A stretch of DNA of 64,000 bases, taken from the NCBI RefSeq assembly GCF_000152865.1, contig NZ_CH672390.1, positions 1,178,001 through 1,242,000 on the forward strand, read 5' to 3'. Below are positions 38,317 to 45,310 of this stretch, piece by piece; position 1 is the stretch's first letter; each line of letters begins with the position of its first letter. Both the position numbers and the translations under genes were made by a program. The notes beneath the pieces were generated by a model. That model was not told the origin of the DNA and searched no databases. It worked only from the letters and a program-made list of their open reading frames with translations. The DNA comes from Erythrobacter sp. NAP1. GTDB lineage: Bacteria > Pseudomonadota > Alphaproteobacteria > Sphingomonadales > Sphingomonadaceae.

Positions 38317-39738
38317 CTAGGACTTCGAGGTATCGGCTGCGGCGAGCGTAAGCTTGAACTGCGCCCCAGCGCTTACTTCGTCCTGGCTCGGTTGAACGAC
38401 TTCGAGATCGCCTCCCATTGCCAGTGCCAGCTTGCGCGAGATGTAGAGGCCGAGACCCGAGCCTGTGTCATTTCCGCCATCACTGTCCCGGCCAAGACGC
38501 TCGAACTTGTCGAAGATCTTCTCGGCCTGCTCGGCATCCACGCCAGGCCCTTCATCGCGCACACTTGCGCTGACCAATCCCTCACCCGCTTTCTGAGCCG
38601 TCACGGTCACGGTGCTACCCTCGGGCGAATAGGCAATCGCGTTACCGATCAGGTTGATTAAGATCTGGAGGACGCGGCGAAATTCGCCCATCGCAATCAC
38701 AGGCTCATCACCGCATTCGATCGCGAAATCGATCTTGCGATCACGGGCTCTGACCCCAAGTATTCCCGTCGCGCGCCTTGCGACGTCAGCGAGATCAACC
38801 CGCTCGCTTGCGGTAGAGAAGCCCGGAGCCTCGACCACTTCAAGGTCAGCAAGGTCATCGAGCATGCCCGACAAGTGCTGACCGGCAGCTGCGATATTGC
38901 CGGCATACTCGCTGTATTCGTCGCGCAAGGGCCCGGCGAGCCGTGTGCGGATGGTTTCGGCATTGGCGATGATGCGCGCGATCGGTTGGCGCAGAACCGG
39001 GGTGAGCGCGCTGCCGATTATGCGGGAATGCGCGCCCTCGATCTCTGCTGGCTCAGTCCCTGCGCCATCAACACCCAGCGGTTCATTCGCGAGCAAGAGC
39101 AGCTCGAAACCGCGCGGCGCCGCTCTATTCGGACCCAAGGGTATTAGCCTCACACGCCAATTGCGAGACGAACCGGGTATGCTGGCGCTCGCGCCGTCTA
39201 GTAGGCGCCAATGAAGGGGCTGCTGGTGCGAGATCCCTTGCAACTCGACATGATCGGACCACGCGCTGCCCGGATTTGCCTCGACAGCATCTTTGAAGCT
39301 GGTCGCATCACCAGCGCAGTCGGTGACGATTTGGACCTGTTGGCGAGCATCCAGACGGGCGCGGACCTCCGCCGTTGCGCGGTCGACTTCATCGATCCTC
39401 TGCGCATCGTCATGTGAGCTGGTTTCGCTCTGAACGGCCCGGTGCCAGTTCTCGACGATCACCTCGCATCCGCCGAGCTCATCATCGTCAATTGGCTGAA
39501 TTCGAGCAAATCCGCTGACGATCTCTTCGCCATCAAATGCACTGAATTCCTTCGCGATGCGAAGGCCCATGCCCCGTGAGCGGCGCACGAGCGCCAACAG
39601 CTCAGGAATGGCGAGCGTTCCAGGTAGAGTGCCACCGCATGCCTCGTGCAGTTCTGCCAAAGGCTCATCGGCAGTCAGCAACCGGTCCTGAGCATCGGTC
39701 AAACCGCGGGCGGCCGTGATGGATTGTTGCCGGTTCAC
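38317..39738 (-). CDS. Histidine kinase-like protein lacking the phospho-acceptor His
   Basis: 473 residues from GTG 39738, overlapping the preceding stop by GTGA. Residues 1-230 resemble no named domain clearly (a PAS-like segment is possible at about 155-225). Helices at 235-305 form a HisKA-like dimerisation domain, but where kinases read SHELRTPL this reads TPVLRQPI: the His is Pro247 and the next Glu is Val248. The ATPase domain is intact, with N box NLIGNAIAYS (Asn366), G1 DEGPG (395-399), F box IFDKFERLG and G2 GSGLGL (427-432). No membrane helix. It can probably bind ATP but not autophosphorylate. It is the last gene of a minus-strand row with 39735-40673. Confidence 0.85.
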   Translation of the reverse strand: MNRQQSITAARGLTDAQDRLLTADEPLAELHEACGGTLPGTLAIPELLALVRRSRGMGLRIAKEFSAFDGEEIVSGFARIQPIDDDELGGCEVIVENWHRAVQSETSSHDDAQRIDEVDRATAEVRARLDARQQVQIVTDCAGDATSFKDAVEANPGSAWSDHVELQGISHQQPLHWRLLDGASASIPGSSRNWRVRLIPLGPNRAAPRGFELLLLANEPLGVDGAGTEPAEIEGAHSRIIGSALTPVLRQPIARIIANAETIRTRLAGPLRDEYSEYAGNIAAAGQHLSGMLDDLADLEVVEAPGFSTASERVDLADVARRATGILGVRARDRKIDFAIECGDEPVIAMGEFRRVLQILINLIGNAIAYSPEGSTVTVTAQKAGEGLVSASVRDEGPGVDAEQAEKIFDKFERLGRDSDGGNDTGSGLGLYISRKLALAMGGDLEVVQPSQDEVSAGAQFKLTLAAADTSKS

Positions 39739-40673
39739 GCGAGCCCTCCGCGAGATGCCTTGAGCAACTCCTTGGCGACCTCAGGCGGCATTGACGCAAT
39801 TCCGTCGGGCGGCGACTGGCTCTGGTCGAGCAGGCCGAACTGCGTTTCGATCTCTTCTGCATCGAGTCCGGCGGCCCGGAGGCTGATGGTCAACCGCGCC
39901 GATTGGCGATCATGGCAGGCACAAATCGCATGGTCACGGCTTTGCATGGTAAGCGCCGCTAGCGAGCTTGCGAACAGAGCAAGCCCGGCGTGTTCAAGGT
40001 TCAGCCCCGCAATCGCCCCTCCACGCATGTTCGATGTCACCCGTGCCAGCAGGCCAAGCCGCGTTGCCGCCTCGTCATAGTTCGCCTTTAGCTGCCCCAT
40101 TGCTCGATCAAGCTGTGCAGGTTCGCAATCCTGCGCGGCATTGCAAAAGCGCTCGATCACAGCCGCGAACAACTCCGAGGGAAGCTCTCCGAGCGGCAAT
40201 TCCATGCGTCTTTGACACAGGTTGAAGCGCGATTGAGCCGCCATCGCACTCATCGCGAGTTCGGCAGTATCGGGATGATTGGACGCAATCAGCTCCTGCA
40301 TCAGCGGGCTGAGGACAGGATCAATCCCAAATTGGGTTTCTAGCCGGTCCGCCAAGTGCCCCTCCATCGCGAGCGCATAGAGGTGGTCAATTAGGGCGCT
40401 ATCATTCGAAAGTTCATCGACAATGCGGTCGATTTCCTCATCGCTCGCCGCGCTGGATGTGACAGCTTCAAGCAACTGCCGCGCGATATCGCTTAGCATG
40501 CCGCGCAACCTCGCGACTGCCGCGTCGCTGACAAGAGAGCCGCCACCTGTGTCGAGCATGTGCGAAATGACCGGCGCAACCGAACGCAGCGCGCGATCTT
40601 CACGCTCCAGCTCATCCTTCAGGATAGCTTCCACAAAGGTGGTTTCAGTCCGGTCCATTCCCATTTCGCCCAT
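39735..40673 (-). CDS. Conserved helical protein of unknown function
   Basis: 312 residues from ATG 40673 (MGEMGMDRTE), with GGGG seven bases ahead; starts at 40685 and 40658 are also possible. Almost entirely alpha-helical by composition (Ala, Leu, Glu rich) and without membrane segments. A conserved-looking stretch lies in the middle around AQSRFNLCQRRMELPLGELP. I do not recognise a family; a match to DUF2336 was considered and not supported. It is translationally coupled to the kinase-like gene (GTGA overlap), and a CtrA-like box lies 26 bases upstream. A partner or regulator of the kinase-like protein is an inference. Confidence 0.75.
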   Translation of the reverse strand: MGEMGMDRTETTFVEAILKDELEREDRALRSVAPVISHMLDTGGGSLVSDAAVARLRGMLSDIARQLLEAVTSSAASDEEIDRIVDELSNDSALIDHLYALAMEGHLADRLETQFGIDPVLSPLMQELIASNHPDTAELAMSAMAAQSRFNLCQRRMELPLGELPSELFAAVIERFCNAAQDCEPAQLDRAMGQLKANYDEAATRLGLLARVTSNMRGGAIAGLNLEHAGLALFASSLAALTMQSRDHAICACHDRQSARLTISLRAAGLDAEEIETQFGLLDQSQSPPDGIASMPPEVAKELLKASRGGLA

Positions 40674-40698
40674 CCGGCACCCCATACAGCGCCTATGG

Positions 40699-40713
40699 TT
40701 AAGGCGGGGTTAG
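40699..40713 (-). promoter_or_regulatory. CtrA-like box upstream of the helical protein gene
   Basis: TTAA-GGCGGGG-TTAG on the plus strand; on the minus strand it reads CTAA-N7-TTAACCAT, 7 of 8 defined bases of TTAA-N7-TTAA and including the extended TTAACCAT half. It lies in the 41-base gap just before the gene at 39735-40673, in promoter position. Confidence 0.5.
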
Positions 40714-40714
40714 C

Positions 40715-41938
40715 TCAATATGCTCGCTCACGCAGCATCAATTGCACTGCGGCCGCGAGTGCAAAGAGAGCAAGCGCTTCCGGCAACAGTCCAAAACCCG
40801 CAGCGCCTGCGAAGATAGCCATATGCAATGCGCGGTCCCTCCAGATGGCTGTAACGAGCGGAGGTCTATTAGGCGTATGACCTTCCCCGGCTATCTGCGA
40901 CAAAACCATTGCAAGAATAGCCAATGATATCAGCGGCAAAGAGATCGAAGTTGAGGCTATCGTCAAGGCAAGGGCAGCAACGCATAGCAGGTCCGTGACA
41001 ATCGATAGCCCACGTTCAAGCCGCGCACTCGCCCCGCGCGACCAAAGCGCAGAGCGCATGCGTGCCCAAGAACCGCTCAGTTGACCAACAAAGGCACCAA
41101 TTGCGGCAACACCCAAGCCCCACGGCCCCAGACCAAGTCCCGCAAGCAGCGCGCCAATACCAAGCATCGCGATGGCGCCGACCGCGCTCATCTCTGCGCC
41201 TTTTTCAAGCCAGCGCGGTGCTGTTTCGCGAACAATCGCATCAGCGACGGCTTGGAATGGTGCGCTTGCTGGTGCCGCTGGCGCACTTGAGGTGATCAAC
41301 GCACGCTCACGCTCTTCCAGAGCTGCCTGCGACGTCGCCAGCAGCCAGCGATCTTCCTCTAGACTGTCTGAGGACACAGCAAGGCACTCCGTCCTTGCTT
41401 GCAGTGCAAGCCGCAGCAGGAGAGAGGTCGCATTGCCGTCTTGTGGAAGATCGGCAAGCTCCTGGACCTTGCCGGCCCGCATGATCGCAAGACCAGCCCA
41501 GTGCCGATCCCGGTCGATCCTTTCAAAATCCTCCGGAAAAGCTTCGGCCAGTTCGTGGCCTGAGGCGATGGTCCAGATCCCCTTTTTCAGCTGGGCTTGA
41601 TCGCTCATCAAGCCAAGAACAGCCCCGCGGTCCGGCACAAGCCCGTCGGCAATCAGCACCAGATCGTCATCAGCCCGCATGATGCCGGTCAGCTGGATGT
41701 TTCCGCGCACCACATGAAACTCATGGCCATCGCTCTCGACCCATTTTTGCTGGGCCAGCACCTCTTCGGAAGGGCTTTCGCACATACATACGACACGTTC
41801 ACAACCGAGCGCTTGAGCAAGCTCGATTTGCCACGCCAGGACGCTGCGCCCACCAAGCGTCAGCTCAGCCAGCAGATTGCCAGAAGAGGTGCGTTTGATC
41901 GCGGCGACAAGAGCGGTGCGCAATGTGGGACTTTCCAA
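40715..41938 (-). CDS. Nucleotidyltransferase-like / CDP-alcohol phosphatidyltransferase-like membrane protein, apparently degenerate
   Basis: 407 residues from a TTG at 41938 (start uncertain, no clear RBS). Residues 1-200 resemble a sugar-nucleotide/IspD-like transferase (TALVAAIKR..GGRSVLAWQIELAQALG), but the GxGxR nucleotide loop and the following Lys are missing. Residues 250-402 hold six hydrophobic helices. Between helices 2 and 3 the CDP-alcohol phosphatidyltransferase signature DG-x2-AR-x8-G-x3-D-x3-D is kept in exact spacing, but reads SG (288-289), AR (292-293), G302, Arg306 and Gly310, so the visible signature Asp are lost. The layout resembles archaeal inositol-phosphate cytidylyltransferase/DIPP synthase fusions. 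Probably a pseudoenzyme in the inner membrane. Confidence 0.75.
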   Translation of the reverse strand: MESPTLRTALVAAIKRTSSGNLLAELTLGGRSVLAWQIELAQALGCERVVCMCESPSEEVLAQQKWVESDGHEFHVVRGNIQLTGIMRADDDLVLIADGLVPDRGAVLGLMSDQAQLKKGIWTIASGHELAEAFPEDFERIDRDRHWAGLAIMRAGKVQELADLPQDGNATSLLLRLALQARTECLAVSSDSLEEDRWLLATSQAALEERERALITSSAPAAPASAPFQAVADAIVRETAPRWLEKGAEMSAVGAIAMLGIGALLAGLGLGPWGLGVAAIGAFVGQLSGSWARMRSALWSRGASARLERGLSIVTDLLCVAALALTIASTSISLPLISLAILAMVLSQIAGEGHTPNRPPLVTAIWRDRALHMAIFAGAAGFGLLPEALALFALAAAVQLMLRERAY

Positions 41939-42045
41939 TTGAGAATGTCCGCGAAGCTAGGCGTAGCAAACGCCGCTCATCAACCGGCGAGCGCAGGCAA
42001 ACCCCATCATTTTGCGGTGAGTGGCAGTGAAAACCGCCCGCGTCG

Positions 42046-42363
42046 TTACTGGAAGCCCACGCCCCGGCCATCGAAGCGGTCGAGAACCGTCTCGATCTGG
42101 CGAATGGCCGCAGGCTCTCCGGGCGCAGACGACAGTGCGTTTTCAGCAGCGAGCAGCAGCTCCTCGGCATGAAAACTGGCAGCGAGGCCCTTCAATCGCA
42201 TTGCTGCGACATTCCAGTTGCCATCACAGCGCGAGCGTTTGAGCAGGTCGAGCTGCTTGGTGGCGCTTTCCACAAATGCCGAGCGCAATTCGCCGAGCAG
42301 TGCCGGATCGTCTCCGGCAGCTGCCGCTAATGTCGCGTCGAGGGCTCCGCTTTCATAGGCCAT
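42046..42363 (-). CDS. Hpt-like protein without the phospho-acceptor His
   Basis: 105 residues, a four-helix Hpt pattern: GDDPALLGELRSAFVES, then AAMRLKGLAASF, then LLLAAENAL. In Hpt domains the central motif is AHxLKGxxxxxG; here the His is replaced by Met55 (AMRLKG), so phosphotransfer by this residue is impossible. His65 is ten residues later and not in the acceptor position. The gene lies upstream of the degenerate nucleotidyltransferase-like gene on the same strand and diverges from the coiled-coil protein gene. It could act as a docking protein for response regulators or the kinase-like ATPase. Confidence 0.75.
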   Translation of the reverse strand: MAYESGALDATLAAAAGDDPALLGELRSAFVESATKQLDLLKRSRCDGNWNVAAMRLKGLAASFHAEELLLAAENALSSAPGEPAAIRQIETVLDRFDGRGVGFQ

Positions 42364-42388
42364 GACTGAGATGGATAAGCACTTGGAG

Positions 42389-42403
42389 TTAATGCGGGGT
42401 TTA
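42389..42403 (+). promoter_or_regulatory. CtrA-like box between the Hpt-like and coiled-coil genes
   Basis: TTAA-TGCGGGG-TTTA, 7 of 8 defined bases of TTAA-N7-TTAA. It lies in an AT-richer stretch between the Hpt-like start (42363) and the preferred coiled-coil start (42434), and could serve both divergent genes. Confidence 0.45.
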
Positions 42404-42433
42404 TCCCAGCCTAAGCTGTGGTATCTTCACGGA

Positions 42434-45013
42434 ATGTCAGGCGGACACCATATCCGGGCCGTGGGCCCCAACGCCGCGCAAGATGCGCAATCCGAAACCG
42501 AATCGGGCGCAGCTGCGCCTGACGAGATCGCTGCCAGCGATGGCGAGCTCGATCTTTCGGATTACACTGAGGAGTACGCCGACGAGGCTGCCTTTGAGGA
42601 CGATGCTTACGTAACCGCGTCGCGTTTCGGTTGGGTCGCCCCTGCCCTCGCCTTCAGTGTCGTTGCGGTATGGACCGGTCTCTACGTTTGGGCGATGCAG
42701 GATCAGCTGCTGAACGCTGCGAGCGCACAGCCGGCGCAATGGACACGCTGGATCATCGACTGGTCGGTTCCGGTTCTTCTTGTTTGCGTCGTCTGGTTAT
42801 TGACCATGCGGCACTCGCGTGCCGAAGCGAAGCGCTTTGCCGAAACCGCGGCGCTTCTTTCGCAGGAAAGCCGCGAGCTTGAAGATCGACTGACCGTCGT
42901 GAATAGGGAACTCAGCCTTGCTCGCGAGTTTCTTGGGGCACAGTCGCGCGAGCTTGAATCGCTTGGCCGTATCGCGAGCGAGAAGCTCTCGACCCACGCC
43001 GCCGAACTCCAGTCCCTCATCAAGACGAACGGCGCTCAAGTCGATGCGATCGGTAGCGCCAGCGAAACCGCGCTTGGCAATATGAACCGCCTTCGTGACG
43101 ATCTGCCAGTGGTCGCCAACTCTGCGCGCGATGTGTCGAACCAGGTTGGCGCGGCCGGGCGCACGGCTCAGGAACAGTTGGACAAGCTTGTCACAGGGTT
43201 TGAACGCCTCAACCAGTTTGGCAAGGCCAGCGAAAATCAGGTGACCGCGCTGGATAACCGTGTTGGTGAGATACTCAGCAGCTTCGGGGCACAGATTGCC
43301 GCGGTGGAAGAAACGGTCGGAAAACGCCTCGAAGCGGTGAAGACCATGGCCGCAGACTATCGGACCGAAGTTCAAGCCGCCGAAGAGCAAGCCATCGCTG
43401 CCATTGGTAAGCGGATCACCACCCTGGAAAGCGAAACGGAAGCGGTTTCGATCAAGCTTCGCGATGCTGAAACGGGGGCGCTGAACCAGTTGCTCGCCTC
43501 GAAGAAACGCTTTGAGGAAGAAGTCGGTAAGACAGTGGAGTCGCTCGATCGACTGGATGCCCATGCTCTTGCTGCATCACAGAAACGGATTCACGAGCTC
43601 AATCAGGAAGCCATCCGCTTCGATGAACGCCTCGGCATTCGTGACCGCAAGTTCCTTGAGGAAATGACCCGCCGCCAAGAGGAGTTTGAAACCCGTGAAG
43701 CGCAGGCCAGCGAAGTTCTGGCGCAGCGCCTGGCCGATCTCGACGATGCTCTTGCGGAACGCCGCGTTGCACAGACGCAGGAAACCGAGAAGCTCGTTGC
43801 CCATTCGGCCGCCATTGGCGAGCAGCTTGAGAAACTCTCTACCCTCATCGGATCGATCGACCAGCAAGGCGAGACAACACGAACGAACCTCACCGCAGGG
43901 CTCAGCGATCTCGACAAACAGCTGACCGACAAGCGCGCTGCGCTCAGTGAAACAGAGGCGCAGCTTGCTGAATTGACGGAATCAGGCATCAGGCTGCTCG
44001 AGATCATTCAATCTGGTGCCAAGCATAGCCGCGAAGAATTGCCTGAAGCGATAGAAACGGCGCTCGGATCGCTGGGGTCGGTCGAGGAACGAGCGGACAA
44101 GCTTTCCAGCATCATGTTCAGCACTCGCGAGAACGCCGAAGGCTTGGCCGAATACCTGATCACCACGCAAGGGAAGATCAGCGATACGGAAAGCCAGGTT
44201 GCAGACCTTCAAGCCAAGCTCACCGAACAATCCGAAGAAGCGCTTTCGCGTCTGCAGGGCCTTCGTGGCGGTTTCACGCGCCTGAGCCTTGAAAGCAGCG
44301 AGTTCGCCGAAGGGACGCAGGATACGCTTCGGCTCGCGCTCAACACGCTTGAGAGCGCTACGAAGTCCGCATTCGCTGCGCTCGAGGACGGGGCACGCGA
44401 GAAGGTCGGGACGCTGGCGCAGACTATCTCGAAAGAGGCAGCTCAGGAGATCGAGCGCGCTCTTCGCAATGACACCGCAGAAACCGTCGGGAAGCTTGAA
44501 CAGGCGGCAAGCCATGCCGCTGGCGTAGGCCGTGAAGCCACCGCACAATTGCGCGATCAACTCGCCAAGGTGAACGAGTTGACCGTCAACCTGGAGCAGC
44601 GCGTCTCGCGGGCGCGCGAATTGGCCGAAGAGCAAGTCGGGAACGACTTCGCACGGCGCATGGCTCTGATTACGGACAGTCTAAACTCGAATGCCATCGA
44701 TATCGCTTCGTCACTGTCGAGCGAAGTCACCGACACCCAGTGGGATGCATATCTCAAGGGTGACCGCGGTATCTTCACACGGCGAGCGGTTCGCCTTGTG
44801 AACAGCGGAGAGGCCAAGGAAATCGCTGAACTGTATCAGCGAGACGATGCGTTCAAGGCCAATGTCAGTCGTTACATCCACGATTTCGAAGCGATGTTGC
44901 GCTCGATGCTGTCCACACGCGATGGCAACGCACTGGGCGTCACGATCCTGGGGTCGGACATGGGCAAGCTCTATGTCGTGCTTGCTCAGGCAATCGAGCG
45001 CTTCCGCCAGTAG
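42434..45013 (+). CDS. Large membrane-anchored coiled-coil protein (TipN-like architecture)
   Basis: 859 residues from ATG 42434 (MSGGHHIRAVGPN). The frame opens at 42362, but that would overlap the start of the divergent Hpt gene and leave no promoter; 42392 is also possible. An acidic N-terminal region (about 15-60) is followed by two membrane helices (about 66-87 and 106-125). About 650 residues of heptad-rich, Glu/Ala/Leu/Gln-rich coiled coil follow, and a conserved-looking C-terminal domain of ~110 residues (TQWDAYLKGDRGIFTRR, RYIHDFEAMLRS). No ATPase motif is visible. The size and layout resemble Caulobacter TipN, a new-pole marker; this is architecture only, not demonstrated homology. 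Related sphingomonad proteins are often labelled ATPase without evidence. Confidence 0.8.
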   Translation: MSGGHHIRAVGPNAAQDAQSETESGAAAPDEIAASDGELDLSDYTEEYADEAAFEDDAYVTASRFGWVAPALAFSVVAVWTGLYVWAMQDQLLNAASAQPAQWTRWIIDWSVPVLLVCVVWLLTMRHSRAEAKRFAETAALLSQESRELEDRLTVVNRELSLAREFLGAQSRELESLGRIASEKLSTHAAELQSLIKTNGAQVDAIGSASETALGNMNRLRDDLPVVANSARDVSNQVGAAGRTAQEQLDKLVTGFERLNQFGKASENQVTALDNRVGEILSSFGAQIAAVEETVGKRLEAVKTMAADYRTEVQAAEEQAIAAIGKRITTLESETEAVSIKLRDAETGALNQLLASKKRFEEEVGKTVESLDRLDAHALAASQKRIHELNQEAIRFDERLGIRDRKFLEEMTRRQEEFETREAQASEVLAQRLADLDDALAERRVAQTQETEKLVAHSAAIGEQLEKLSTLIGSIDQQGETTRTNLTAGLSDLDKQLTDKRAALSETEAQLAELTESGIRLLEIIQSGAKHSREELPEAIETALGSLGSVEERADKLSSIMFSTRENAEGLAEYLITTQGKISDTESQVADLQAKLTEQSEEALSRLQGLRGGFTRLSLESSEFAEGTQDTLRLALNTLESATKSAFAALEDGAREKVGTLAQTISKEAAQEIERALRNDTAETVGKLEQAASHAAGVGREATAQLRDQLAKVNELTVNLEQRVSRARELAEEQVGNDFARRMALITDSLNSNAIDIASSLSSEVTDTQWDAYLKGDRGIFTRRAVRLVNSGEAKEIAELYQRDDAFKANVSRYIHDFEAMLRSMLSTRDGNALGVTILGSDMGKLYVVLAQAIERFRQ

Positions 45014-45019
45014 GAAAGA

Positions 45020-45310
45020 CTAGTCGCGCGGCCCGATCTGGGCCGGTGGCTCAGGGAAGATGTCGAGATCTTCGGCAGACAGCCAGCCATACTCAAAATT
45101 GAGCACGAACAGTGTGGTCAACACGCTCGCGATGATCGTGGCCTTGATCACCAGCGGTCCCGGCCTGAAGTTGGTCGGAGCGCTTTCAGCCTGTCCGGGC
45201 ACCTTCTTGATGCCTTCCTCATCCGCCGTACGCACGCCGAATGGGAGGAGCATGAAAGCGCTCATCACCCAGAACAGGAAGTAGATCGCAAGGATCGAGG
45301 TCAACTGCAT
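45020..45310 (-). CDS. DUF1467 family membrane protein
   Basis: 96 residues from ATG 45310 (MQLTSILAIYFLFWVMSAF), which overlaps the rnj stop by one base (TGATG). Two membrane helices lie at about 3-24 and 53-73, with the family stretch LPFGVRTADEEG after the first. DUF1467 is a small alphaproteobacterial family of unknown function, regularly found after rnj as here. It ends 6 bases from the convergent coiled-coil gene. Confidence 0.88.
   Translation of the reverse strand: MQLTSILAIYFLFWVMSAFMLLPFGVRTADEEGIKKVPGQAESAPTNFRPGPLVIKATIIASVLTTLFVLNFEYGWLSAEDLDIFPEPPAQIGPRD

Noticed and set aside
39735..40673. Assignment of the helical protein to DUF2336
   Set aside because: Length and helical character are similar, but I cannot see the family's conserved blocks, so it is left unnamed.
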